Below are positions 25,604 to 34,594 of a stretch of DNA of 64,000 nucleotides, one piece after another. A program made the position numbers and the translations under genes. The stretch comes from Alphaproteobacteria bacterium. GTDB lineage: Bacteria > Pseudomonadota > Alphaproteobacteria > JACAEB01. The notes beneath the pieces were generated by a model. That model was not told the DNA's origin and did not search any database. It was given only the letters and a program-made list of their open reading frames with translations. Position 1 is the first letter of the stretch, and each line of letters begins with the position of its first letter. The stretch is from assembly GCA_024236075.1 (NCBI GenBank), contig JACKLE010000004.1, positions 1 to 64,000 of the forward strand, read 5' to 3'.

Positions 25604-26797
25604 TCAGCCCGCCTCGCGCGCGACGCCCGCCGCGACGAGCGCGTCGATCTCGTCCGGGGCGTAGCCGCATTCGGAAAGCACGGCGCGCGTGTCGGCGCCG
25701 AGCGGCGGGGGCGGGAGGTCGGGCGCGGGCTCGACGCCGGCGACACGCACCGGCTGGGGCAGCATGCGGACGATGTCGCTCGGCCAGCCTTCCGGGACGT
25801 CGAAGAAGCCGACATCGGCGAGATGGGGATCCTCGAGCAGGTCCTCGAGCCGCGCCACATGCGAGCAGGGCACGTCGAGCCGCTCGAGCGCCGCGAGCCA
25901 TTCCGCGCTCGTCCGCTCAAGGAGAATCTCCGCCATGGCGGCGTACATGAGGTCGACGCGGGAGGCGCGCCCGACCGGATCGGCGAACCAGGGCTCGGCG
26001 ACCATGTCGGCGCGCCCGCCTTCGAGGAGGAAGCTGCGCCATTGCTCGGTCGTATAGGGCAGGACCGCGATCCAGCCGTCCCTGGTGCGGTAGGGCCGGC
26101 GGTCGCGCGACATGACGCGGCCATAGCCGAGCGCGCCGTCGCGCCCGAAGGTCGCGCCCGAGAGGTGCTCGTTCAGGAGGAAGGCGGCGACCGTCTCGAG
26201 CATCGGAACCTCCACCTCGATGGGGCCTTCCCGGCCGCGCTCGCGGGCGAAGAGCGCGGCGATCATTCCGTAGACGGCGTGAAGCGCGGTGATCTTGTCC
26301 GCGAGGATGGTCGGAATGTAGCGCGGCTCGCCTCCCGCGGCGCGGCCGAGATCGGCGAGCCCGCTCGCGGCCTGGATCACGTCGTCGAAGGCGGGCCGGT
26401 CGCGATAGCGCCCGCCCTGTCCGTAGCCGATCGCCGCGCAGTAGACGAGGCGTGGGTTGAGAGCGGCGGCGGAGGGAAAGTCGACCCCGAGGCGGGCGGC
26501 CGCGGCGACCCGCATATTGTGGAAGAGGACGTCGGAGCGCCCGACGAGCCGCGCGAGCGCCGCCTTGCCCGCCGCCGCCTTGAGATCGAGCGCGACCGAG
26601 CGCTTGTTGCGGTTGTTGTTCACGTAGAGGGCGCTCATGCCGCGGCTCTGCGGCTGCGCGGCGCGGGCGATGTCGCCGTCCACCGGCTCGACGCGCACGA
26701 CCTCGGCGCCGAGATCGGCGAGGATTTGCCCGACATAGGGCCCGAGGACGACGGCGCTCAGCTCGAGGACACGCACACCGGCGAGAAGGGGGATCAT
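25604..26797 (-). CDS. Class III (CaiB/BaiF) CoA-transferase
   Basis: A family III CoA-transferase of 397 aa, the usual length. The N-terminal CoA-binding fold starts VRVLELSAVVLGPYVGQILA followed by GAEVVRVEPVDGD. The catalytic aspartate lies in RPAFDDVIQAASGLADLG, and NKRSVALDLK is also typical. It moves CoA between carboxylic acids without using ATP; both donor and acceptor are unknown. It converges on the GMC gene and is separated from the giant exported-protein operon by 170 bp in which I see no clear signal. Confidence 0.87.
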   Translation of the reverse strand: MIPLLAGVRVLELSAVVLGPYVGQILADLGAEVVRVEPVDGDIARAAQPQSRGMSALYVNNNRNKRSVALDLKAAAGKAALARLVGRSDVLFHNMRVAAAARLGVDFPSAAALNPRLVYCAAIGYGQGGRYRDRPAFDDVIQAASGLADLGRAAGGEPRYIPTILADKITALHAVYGMIAALFARERGREGPIEVEVPMLETVAAFLLNEHLSGATFGRDGALGYGRVMSRDRRPYRTRDGWIAVLPYTTEQWRSFLLEGGRADMVAEPWFADPVGRASRVDLMYAAMAEILLERTSAEWLAALERLDVPCSHVARLEDLLEDPHLADVGFFDVPEGWPSDIVRMLPQPVRVAGVEPAPDLPPPPLGADTRAVLSECGYAPDEIDALVAAGVAREAG

Positions 26798-26967
26798 GGC
26801 GGCCCGCGAGGAAGGGAAACGAGGCGCCCAGTCTAGGCGGCCGCGAGGTCTTCTTCAAAGGCCCGCCGGCGCGGCGCGCGGCCCCGCCGGGCGCGGCCCG
26901 ATCGGTCCCTGGGCGGACGAAGCCCGGCCGCCGCCGAGGCCCCGCCGCGGCGGGCGTTCCCGGCCCA

Positions 26968-27627
26968 TCACGGCGCGGAGGCGGCGCGGTCGAAGACGGC
27001 GCGGCGCAGGGCGCGCGTGAGGGCGGGGCGGGCGAAGCGGTAGTCGGCGCCGGCGCGCTCGGCCTCCTCGGCGAGCGCGGCGAGGCTCGCCGCATCGAGG
27101 GTCCCGGAGGCCACGACGGCCTCATGGCCGAGCCGGCGCAGTGCGTCCTGCAGCTCGCGCAGGCTCGCCTCGTCGATCGGCCGCTCGAAGAGATCGTAGC
27201 GCGTGCCGTTCGCGCTCGGCACGAGGAGGACATTCTCGTCGATGGCGAGAACCGCGTGCTTCGTCGCTCCCGGGCAGCCGATGCGCGCATCGACCGCCGG
27301 AACGGCGTAGGGCGGATCGAGGGCGAGATCGGAGAGCATCGGGTCGGCGAGGACCGCCGGCTCGTCCCACACGCGCTCGACCTCCATGTCGGCGCAGGAC
27401 ATCTCGTCGAGAAAGGCGAGGCTGTTGTCCTCGCCGACGGTAATGCTCCGCATGGGGAGCGCCGCCATCATGTCGGCATCGGCGAGGGGGGCCGGCGTCA
27501 GGGAGCTCGCGCGCCGCGCGACGAGCTCGTAGCGTCCGGGCGCGAGAAGGCCCTCGGCGGCCTGCTCGGCGCAGGCTGTGCCCGCGGAAAGAAGCGCCGC
27601 CGAAAGGAGGAGCGCGAAGCGTCTCAT
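26968..27627 (-). CDS. Exported protein of unknown function, last gene of the giant-protein operon
   Basis: A 219-aa protein I do not recognise. Residues 1-21 are a signal peptide (MRRFALLLSAALLSAGTACA). Two or three cysteines in the mature part (EMSCADMEVE, RIGCPGATK) could form a disulfide. Residues about 150-185 (LRELQDALRRLGHE, GTLDAASLAAL) weakly resemble the PG_binding_1 peptidoglycan-binding motif. The ATG at 27627 has GAGGTG 6 bp upstream; an earlier ATG at 27648 overlaps the stop of the 2001-aa gene by 4 bp but would place six charged residues before the signal. Its place directly downstream of a huge modular exported protein is that of an immunity or accessory gene (inference). Confidence 0.65.
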   Translation of the reverse strand: MRRFALLLSAALLSAGTACAEQAAEGLLAPGRYELVARRASSLTPAPLADADMMAALPMRSITVGEDNSLAFLDEMSCADMEVERVWDEPAVLADPMLSDLALDPPYAVPAVDARIGCPGATKHAVLAIDENVLLVPSANGTRYDLFERPIDEASLRELQDALRRLGHEAVVASGTLDAASLAALAEEAERAGADYRFARPALTRALRRAVFDRAASAP

Positions 27628-27644
27628 GACTTTCACCTCGACCG

Positions 27645-30600
27645 TCATGCCGCGCGAGCGGTCGCGAGCGCCGCGAAGACGCGCGGCGACGGCAGCGCGC
27701 CTTCGCGCGGGAGCGGGCGCGTTCCGTCCTCGGAGGGAAGGTCGGGGACCTCCATCCTGTACTTGCGCGTGCCCTGCGGGCCGCGCGCCGGGCTCGCATA
27801 GCCCGGATCGGCGAAGCTGCCGTCGGGCAGGCGATCGCGCGGGGGCATCGCCCACCACGAGCCCGGGGCGGTGCCGGGCCTGGGGTCGAAGCTGCCGAAC
27901 ACCTCGGTCACGAGATCGAGGTCGAACCTGACGCCCGTGAAGGCGCCGCGCGCGGGATCGAAGGTCATGTAGCCGCGGTTCTCGAGCATGAGGAGCGCCA
28001 TGGTCTCGGGGTCCTCTACGCCCTTCTTCGGGGGATAGGACCAGATGCGCTTGAAGGGATGATTGTCGGCCGCGTAGGCCAGTTGCTCCTCCGGCGTTTC
28101 CGGCGGGCGCCGGCGGAACGGCAGGCGCTCGTCCTTGAGGTAGTGGGCGGAGCGGCCGAAGCGCGGATTCCAGAAATCGTCCATGCGGTCCGTGTCGAAG
28201 ACGCCGGCGCGGATCTCCGTCCCGCCGTCCGCCTTGCGCACCTTCTGGAAGAAGACGTTTCCGAGATGGCAGTCCTCCCAGAAGATGCCCTTGCGCGCCA
28301 TGTCGCGCATGAGCTCGAGATAGGCCCTCGCATAGTCGCGCTCCAGGCGGCCGTCGGCGCGGCGCGGCGCGTCCCGGCCGAGGAGCTCGAGCTCCACGTC
28401 CTTGGGCTTCAGCGGCCCGTTGAGCTCGCGCTGCACGACGATGGGCGCGCCGCCCTCGTTGCGCACATGGACGAGCCCGAGCTGGTTCACGCCGCGCTCG
28501 GCGAGAAGGCCCGCGCCGTGCTCGATGTCGTCGACCATCTCCCAATGCTCGCCCTTGGCGGTGTCGAGCGTCGGCTTGCCGTCCTTGTCGAGGCGGCGGC
28601 CGTAGCGCTTCGCGACATAGCCCGAGGGCGTGCCGTCCGCCTTGAGAAGGGGATAGACGTCGGCGAAGGAGCCGTCCTTGGGATCGGCATTCTTCGGCGG
28701 GCCGAGCGTGAAGGTCTCGCCGTCGCGCGTGAACGTCGTGCCGTCCGGCCCCACGCTCCAGCGCTCATTGCCGTAGGGCGGCCGCTTGTGGTTCGGCCCG
28801 CCGATCGGGTTCTCCTTGAGATGGGCGACGCGCGCATTGGCGTCGGCGACGTCCTTCGCGGGGTTCGTCTCGCTGGGGGCCCGCCGTGCCGGCGGCGGCG
28901 AGGACGAGCCGAGATCGATCTCGACTGCGTCCGAGCGCCCGGCCGAGCCGCTTCCGGACGGTCCCGAGGCGGATGGAACGCTCGCCTCGCGCGGATTGCT
29001 CGCGGTCCCGGCGCGCATGCCGGCGGGCGGGCTCGTCGGCATTTCGGCGCGCGCGCGCGCGCTCGCCGACGGCACGGGCGCGTCGATGAACTCCACATAG
29101 ACGCCGGTGTCGCGGAAGATGTCCTCGCGCGTGCGCGCCAGCAGCGCCGGGTCGGCGTCGCCGACGAGGAGGTCGAGGTCGGAGGGCGGGCGCTCGCCGC
29201 GCGCCGCCATGTCCTGCTTGAGGCGCAGGAGGGCCTGCCGATCCTCGGGCAGACGCGCCGCTAGCTTGGGATCGAGCGAGGTCGGCAGCTTGTCGAGCAT
29301 CTGCGCCTCGTCGAGCGAGCGCACCGGCCAGTCGCCGAGCCGCGCCTCGCCGCGCGCGAAGCTGCCGGCAAGGCCCCGCGCCTCGCCGCCGAGCCGCTCG
29401 GCCGCCATCTCCCAGGCGCGCGCGGCGCGCTCGCCCGCCGGCCCGTAGGCCTCGCGCAGGAATCCCGCGGGATCGCTCTCGGCACGGACGAAGGGATCGC
29501 CCGTCGCGTCGACCTCGACCCGCGGGCGCAGGCCGTCGGGCAGCGGCGCGCCGTCGCTGCCGCGGCGCACCTGCAAGGAGGCGACGAGATCGGGGAAGGG
29601 CAGATCGTCCTCGTCGAAGCGCAAGGTGGCGTCCGCCTCGGCGCGCGGCGGGCCTCCCGTCGGCCGCGTGGCGTCGAAGCCCGGCTCCTCGAGCCGCGCC
29701 GTCGCATCGGGCCGCTCGGCGCGCGGGGTGGGGCGCGTCGTGCCGAAATCGGGCGGATCGAGGCGGACCGTGCCGTCCTCGCCGCCCGGGGCGCGCGGGG
29801 GCGGCGAGGAAGGCGGCTCGCCGCGCCCGCCCGCGCCATCCGCCGGCGGACGGTCCGGCCGGCCCGTCGGGCGCGTCGCGTCGAGGTCGAGATCGGCGAG
29901 CCTGCGCGTTGCCTCCGCGTCCGCCGCGTCGAGATAGCGCGCGATCGCGGCCTGCCGGCGCGCGGGATCGGAGATGCGCTCGTGCACCTCGAGGAAGCGG
30001 TCGAGATGGCGCTCCAGTGCCGCGCGGTCGAGGCCGCTCGCGCGCGGATCGAGGTCGCGCATGAAGGCGCGGCCCGCCTTCACCTCGTCGGGCGTCATGC
30101 CGGTGCGCCGCCAGAACTCGGTCGCGCGGTCGAGATTGCGCCCGCCCGCCTCGCCCGTGCTCTGGAGGAAGCTCCGCACCTCGGCGACGTCGGCGTCCGT
30201 ATAGCGGTGTCCGCCGCCTCCCGGCGTGCCGGCGGCCGTGCCGAAATCGGGCGGGGGCACGGGGCCCCTCTCGGGGAGCGTCTCGTCGAAGTCAAGCCGC
30301 TCGGGATCGCCGGCGAGATCCTGCCACTGGTCGCGGTGGAGCCGGCGGTCGCGGTTCCAGTCGATGCGCGTCGCGTCGGCGTCCGCCAGGTCGACGCGGT
30401 CCGGATCGCGCGGGCCGATCTCGCCGCCCTCGCGCGGGGGCGCGGGCTCGTCGGCGCGCGTGCGGGCGAGGTCCTCCTCGGGCGGAGCGCTGCGTCTCGG
30501 CTCGGCGGCGGGCGGCTGCGCCGGCCGGCCCACCTCGGGGCGGCGGGCCGCGTCGACATCGGTGCGCGAGGGCGAGAATTCGCCGGTCGGCCGGTTCGTC

Positions 30601-33600
30601 GGGACGTCGACATCGGCGATCGCGGTCCCGCCCGGCGCGTCGGCGCGCGGCCGGCCCTCCACACCGCCGACGAGGCTGCCGGACGAGCGGGCCGGCGCTT
30701 CCGCCGCGTCCGCCGCGCGCAGCGGCGGCGGGCTTTCGGCCGGGGCGATGCCGGTCCGGTTCGCCTCGGGAATGTCGACTTCGACGCGCACGGTTTCGTC
30801 CGCGCGCGGCGCATCGGGCGCGGGCGGCGCGGGAGACGGCGGCGGCAGGCCTTCGTCCGCCGCGGAGCGTGCGGGCGGCGCGTCCGCCGCATCGGGCGGG
30901 CGGGGAGCGGGAGCCTCGGGCGAGGCGGAGGCCGGCGGCGTCTCCGGGGCTGGGCCGGTCGGGGCCGGCGCCTCGGCGGCCCGGCGCGCCCGGTCGGCGG
31001 CGGCCTTGTCGGCGAGCGCAAGCACCTGGCGGTCGGCCGCCGAGATGCCGTCGGGGCCTTTCTTCGCCAGGTTCGCGCGCGCCTCGGCGACGAGGCCGTC
31101 CACGATCTTGCGGTCGGCCGCGCCGAGCGCATCCATGCCGTCGCGCGCGGCGCGCACCTGCGCCGCCGCCTTCGCCGCGTCGCTCGCCTCGACGCGGAAC
31201 CTGTTCGCGCCGCCGAGCACGGCATTGGGGCCCGCGCCGAGGACGCCGCCCAGCGCCATCTTGAAGAAGGCCGCGCGGCGCTCGCCTTGCGCCTTGTACA
31301 GATAGTCGTTGCCCGCGACGCCGGAGATTCCGAGCCCGAAGCGCTCGTCGCGCACGGCCTGGGCCCAGCCGAGGGAGTCGCCCGCGACGTTGTAGACGTC
31401 GTAGAGGTCGAGGGCTGTGAGGCCTGCCTCCGCCGCGCGCAGGCCGTTGAGGGCGGCTCCGCCGAGCCGCGCGCCCTCGCGCAGCAGCATGGTGCCGCCC
31501 ATCAGCGGGATCGTCAGCGCGGTGGTGACGACGTCCGTGTCGAGCCCCGAAAGCTCCTCCTGCGCGGCAATGGCGTTCGAGAGCGTCGAAAGGCTCGCCA
31601 CATGGCCGCGCGCGACCGTGTCGGGCACGAGGGCGGGGAAGGCGGGCTCGTCGCCCTTGGGCGGGCGCACGAGCTTGGGCTTCAGCCGCTCGACGATCGG
31701 GCGCACGCTGCCGCCGATGAGCTTCAGGAGCTCCTTGACCTCGCAGGGGCCGGGCTTGCGCGCGCGCTGCAGCGCCTTGGCGCTGTAGTCGAGCATCTCG
31801 CCCTGCGCCTCCGCGATGACGCGCCGCGCATAGTCGAGGAAGGCGCGCTTGTCGCGCCCGAAATAGTAGATGAACGTGTCCTCGGAGAGCGCGACGTTGA
31901 GCTTGTAGGCGTTCGGATAGCCGTTCGCGCCCGTCACCTCGAAATTGAAGAGGCCGTCGTGCCGGCCGGCCCAGGCATCGGCGACGATGCGCTCGGCGCT
32001 CTTCGCCTCCGCCATGGCCCAGGCCTTGAGCTGCGCGGCGACCTCCTCGCGCGGCCTCGTCACGTCCACGGGGCTGCCGCGCGCGAGCTTGGCGACATAG
32101 GCGTCGAGCGCGTCGGCGAGCTCGTTGCGCAGCAGGATCGCCGCGGCGTGGGCCTCGAGCGAGATCTCGAGCGACTGGCGCACGCCGTTCTTCGAGAAGA
32201 CGTTGGTGAGGATGTAGTTCGTCTGCGCTGTTTCGGACTTGCCGGCCGCGCGGCAGGCGCGCGCCTCGGCGAGCGCGGCTTCCCAGAGCGAAGGGGGCGC
32301 GGCGACGACGCGCGCCCGCGCGACGGGCTTGGGCTCGTCGATTCCGGCCGCGTCCTTCTCGACGGCTTCGAGGCGCGTGCCGAGCGCGGCCCTGACGAGC
32401 ACGGCGGGCGCGCCGTCGAGCCCCTCGCCGCCCATGCCGCCGATCGCGTCCTGCGCCGGCTCGGCCACGGCCGGATCGAGGATCAGCATGCGGCTAGAGC
32501 GGTAGACCGTGCCCTCCTCGCCGACGCGGCGCAGCGGCACGGTCAGGATCGCATCGCCGGACTTGACGAGGGCGCGCTGATCGTCGGCGAACGGAGCCTC
32601 GCCGTAGATCGCTTCGAGATAGGCGATCTCGCCGGGCGAGACCTCGTCGGTCGGGGCGAATTCCTGCTCCGTCTGGCGCCTCATGAAGCGCAGGAGCACG
32701 GGCTCGGTGCCGGGAAGGTCGGGAAGCCAGACGCCGGGCTGCGCGTTGAGGGTGAGGGGCTTGGCTTCCGAGGAGAGGCCCTCCTTCAGCACGACCTCGA
32801 CGTCTAGGCCGCCATAGCGGTTGGGCGTCGGCCGAAGCGCGCCCGTCGGCACGACGAGCGGATCCTCGAAGAGGATCTCGACCTTGCGCCTCGGCTGGAA
32901 GGGCAGGTTCTCGCCGGCCATCGAGAGCCATATCTTGCCGCGCGCGCCCTTGCCGAAGGCGGCCTCCAGCGCGGGGGCCTCGGCGGGCTTGCGGATACTC
33001 GCCATGGTCTCGGGCCCGAGCGTCGTCACGAGGCGCAAGGTCGGCGGCAGGCGCGCCCAACGCTCCGTGCCCTGAACGCGGGAGGCCGCCGCGTCGAAGG
33101 CGCCCGCGCGGTTGAGGCGCATGGCATAGGCCTCCCGCGCCTCGTAGCTCCAGGCGCCGGACAGCTCCTCGATGGGGCCCTCCGCCGGAACGGCGAAGGA
33201 GATCTGCGTCGGCGGCCGATAGTCGGGCAGCGCCTCCAGGGCGACGGGGCGGCTCTCGCGCGCGCCGTCGACCGATGCCGAGAGCGTGGCGCCGAGAGGA
33301 ACGGCGAGCGCCGTCGCGCCGGGCACCGGCGGAGCGTCGCCGGCGGCCGGCGCGTGGCTCGGCGGGTTCTGTCCCTGGAAGGTCAGCGTCACCCTGCCGG
33401 GCTCGACCTTCGTGCCGGAAAGCTCGAGCGTGTAGGCGGCGCCCGTGCGCGGATGGACGAAGGTCGCGCGCCCGCCGCCGCCCTCGGCGGACATGCGCAG
33501 CTCCACGAGGCCCGCGACGGTGCCCAGGCGCGCATCCTCGTAGGTCGCCGTCCACGGTCCGTCGAGGAAGCCCGCATCCTGCGCCCGCGCGATGCCGCAC

Positions 33601-33650
33601 GCGGCGAAGAGCCCGGCGAGGGCGAGGGCGGCGGCGCGCGGCGCGGTCAT
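27645..33650 (-). CDS. Giant exported modular protein with C-terminal kinase-like domain
   Basis: A 2001-aa protein of no family I recognise. It has a signal peptide (residues 1-22, AALALAGLFAACGIARAQ), then an unassigned beta-rich and helical region to about 850. A long Pro/Ala-rich linker follows (about 890-1130). An EF-hand-like loop DWNRDRRLHRDQW lies near 1100. A run of DATRPT-type repeats spans about 1260-1370. GSFARGEA at 1429 with SDLDLLV at 1490 recalls split nucleotidyltransferase motifs. A protein-kinase-like domain covers about 1640-1890: Lys1681 in YVAKRY, catalytic loop WEDCHLGNVFF (Asp1793, Asn1798) and metal-binding FDTD (Asp1819). The ATG at 33650 overlaps the previous stop by 4 bp. 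Toxin or effector function is inference. Confidence 0.7.
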   Translation of the reverse strand: MTAPRAAALALAGLFAACGIARAQDAGFLDGPWTATYEDARLGTVAGLVELRMSAEGGGGRATFVHPRTGAAYTLELSGTKVEPGRVTLTFQGQNPPSHAPAAGDAPPVPGATALAVPLGATLSASVDGARESRPVALEALPDYRPPTQISFAVPAEGPIEELSGAWSYEAREAYAMRLNRAGAFDAAASRVQGTERWARLPPTLRLVTTLGPETMASIRKPAEAPALEAAFGKGARGKIWLSMAGENLPFQPRRKVEILFEDPLVVPTGALRPTPNRYGGLDVEVVLKEGLSSEAKPLTLNAQPGVWLPDLPGTEPVLLRFMRRQTEQEFAPTDEVSPGEIAYLEAIYGEAPFADDQRALVKSGDAILTVPLRRVGEEGTVYRSSRMLILDPAVAEPAQDAIGGMGGEGLDGAPAVLVRAALGTRLEAVEKDAAGIDEPKPVARARVVAAPPSLWEAALAEARACRAAGKSETAQTNYILTNVFSKNGVRQSLEISLEAHAAAILLRNELADALDAYVAKLARGSPVDVTRPREEVAAQLKAWAMAEAKSAERIVADAWAGRHDGLFNFEVTGANGYPNAYKLNVALSEDTFIYYFGRDKRAFLDYARRVIAEAQGEMLDYSAKALQRARKPGPCEVKELLKLIGGSVRPIVERLKPKLVRPPKGDEPAFPALVPDTVARGHVASLSTLSNAIAAQEELSGLDTDVVTTALTIPLMGGTMLLREGARLGGAALNGLRAAEAGLTALDLYDVYNVAGDSLGWAQAVRDERFGLGISGVAGNDYLYKAQGERRAAFFKMALGGVLGAGPNAVLGGANRFRVEASDAAKAAAQVRAARDGMDALGAADRKIVDGLVAEARANLAKKGPDGISAADRQVLALADKAAADRARRAAEAPAPTGPAPETPPASASPEAPAPRPPDAADAPPARSAADEGLPPPSPAPPAPDAPRADETVRVEVDIPEANRTGIAPAESPPPLRAADAAEAPARSSGSLVGGVEGRPRADAPGGTAIADVDVPTNRPTGEFSPSRTDVDAARRPEVGRPAQPPAAEPRRSAPPEEDLARTRADEPAPPREGGEIGPRDPDRVDLADADATRIDWNRDRRLHRDQWQDLAGDPERLDFDETLPERGPVPPPDFGTAAGTPGGGGHRYTDADVAEVRSFLQSTGEAGGRNLDRATEFWRRTGMTPDEVKAGRAFMRDLDPRASGLDRAALERHLDRFLEVHERISDPARRQAAIARYLDAADAEATRRLADLDLDATRPTGRPDRPPADGAGGRGEPPSSPPPRAPGGEDGTVRLDPPDFGTTRPTPRAERPDATARLEEPGFDATRPTGGPPRAEADATLRFDEDDLPFPDLVASLQVRRGSDGAPLPDGLRPRVEVDATGDPFVRAESDPAGFLREAYGPAGERAARAWEMAAERLGGEARGLAGSFARGEARLGDWPVRSLDEAQMLDKLPTSLDPKLAARLPEDRQALLRLKQDMAARGERPPSDLDLLVGDADPALLARTREDIFRDTGVYVEFIDAPVPSASARARAEMPTSPPAGMRAGTASNPREASVPSASGPSGSGSAGRSDAVEIDLGSSSPPPARRAPSETNPAKDVADANARVAHLKENPIGGPNHKRPPYGNERWSVGPDGTTFTRDGETFTLGPPKNADPKDGSFADVYPLLKADGTPSGYVAKRYGRRLDKDGKPTLDTAKGEHWEMVDDIEHGAGLLAERGVNQLGLVHVRNEGGAPIVVQRELNGPLKPKDVELELLGRDAPRRADGRLERDYARAYLELMRDMARKGIFWEDCHLGNVFFQKVRKADGGTEIRAGVFDTDRMDDFWNPRFGRSAHYLKDERLPFRRRPPETPEEQLAYAADNHPFKRIWSYPPKKGVEDPETMALLMLENRGYMTFDPARGAFTGVRFDLDLVTEVFGSFDPRPGTAPGSWWAMPPRDRLPDGSFADPGYASPARGPQGTRKYRMEVPDLPSEDGTRPLPREGALPSPRVFAALATARAA

Positions 33651-34594
33651 TCCCGGCCCCCGTTCCCGTTCGCGGCCTCGGCCGTCACGGGCACGTAGAA
33701 GGGGCCCGCGCGATAGAGCCCGAAGCGCCCCTCGACGGGGCTCATGACGACGTCCCGGCCGCCGCCTTCCCAGGCGAGCGCGAGCGTGCGCGGGCCTTCC
33801 TTCGGGGCGGAGGCCGAATATTTCGCCTCGATGAAGAAGGCCGTGCCCGGAGGAATGGAGGAGAGGCGGGTCTCGCCGCCGCTCTCGTCGCGCACCAGGA
33901 ATTCGATCGATGGCCTCGGTCCCCGCACGGGCCGCAGCCGCAGCTCGAGGCTCGCCGCCGCCGCCCTGAGCACGCGCAGGCCTTCCGTCGGGGCCTTCTC
34001 GAAATTGTCCTCGAGCGCGATCCTGACCTTGGCGTCGTAGCCGAAGAGCGCCCGCGTCTCGGCATCGGTCAGCGTGCGGTCGAAGCTCTTGAGGCGCGCG
34101 AGGACGCGCGCGAGGTCGTTCCGTGCCTCCCGCTCGAATTCGGGGCGGACCCTTGCGCCGAGCGCGACGTCCGGCTCGCCGGCCGCCAGCGGGACCTTGT
34201 AGAGACCCTCGGCGATGCGCTCGTAGTCGGGCGTCAGCAGGATGCGCACGCGCACGGCGTCGTCCGCGACGCTCGAACCGGCGCCGCTCGCTCCGCCGCC
34301 CGCGCCGGCCGAGGCCATCGCGTCGGTCACGCGGTTGAGGGCGCCGACCATTCCTCCGCCGCCCGAGGGCTTCGGCGCGCCGCCGTCGCGCGGAGCGGCG
34401 AGGGGGCTCGGGTCGCGCGCCTCCAGCACGAGAACGGTCTCGGGCTGGCGGAAGGCGTCGGGATCGGCGGGCGGCGGTGCGGTCGCGGTGCGGCGCAGAG
34501 AGGGCGCGTCCTCCGCGAGGGTTGCGCCCGGCAGAAGGGCGAGCGCGGCAGTAAGTAGAAGCGGGACGAGCGCGGGTCTCATGGGCGGCCTCAT
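33647..34594 (-). CDS. Exported protein of unknown function
   Basis: A 315-aa protein I do not recognise. There is a clear signal peptide to about residue 30 (ALVPLLLTAALALLPGATLA). A low-complexity Pro/Gly/Ala stretch follows to about 115. The folded C-terminal part contains VRVRILLTPDYERIAEGLYK, a helical segment (LARVLARLKSFDRTLTDAET), and ends with IPPGTAFFIEAKYSAS and GLYRAGPFYVPV, which look like beta-sandwich strands. The ATG at 34594 overlaps the beta-helix gene's stop by 4 bp (an internal ATG at 34582 is possible), and its own stop overlaps the 2001-aa gene's start by 4 bp. It must be made together with both neighbours and may be their periplasmic partner. Confidence 0.62.
   Translation of the reverse strand: MRPPMRPALVPLLLTAALALLPGATLAEDAPSLRRTATAPPPADPDAFRQPETVLVLEARDPSPLAAPRDGGAPKPSGGGGMVGALNRVTDAMASAGAGGGASGAGSSVADDAVRVRILLTPDYERIAEGLYKVPLAAGEPDVALGARVRPEFEREARNDLARVLARLKSFDRTLTDAETRALFGYDAKVRIALEDNFEKAPTEGLRVLRAAAASLELRLRPVRGPRPSIEFLVRDESGGETRLSSIPPGTAFFIEAKYSASAPKEGPRTLALAWEGGGRDVVMSPVEGRFGLYRAGPFYVPVTAEAANGNGGRE

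Noticed and set aside
29982..32807. A long open frame antisense to the 2001-aa gene
   Set aside because: Arg/Ala/Val-rich shadow composition with no recognisable domain. The minus-strand frame has a signal peptide, kinase-like motifs and operon overlaps.
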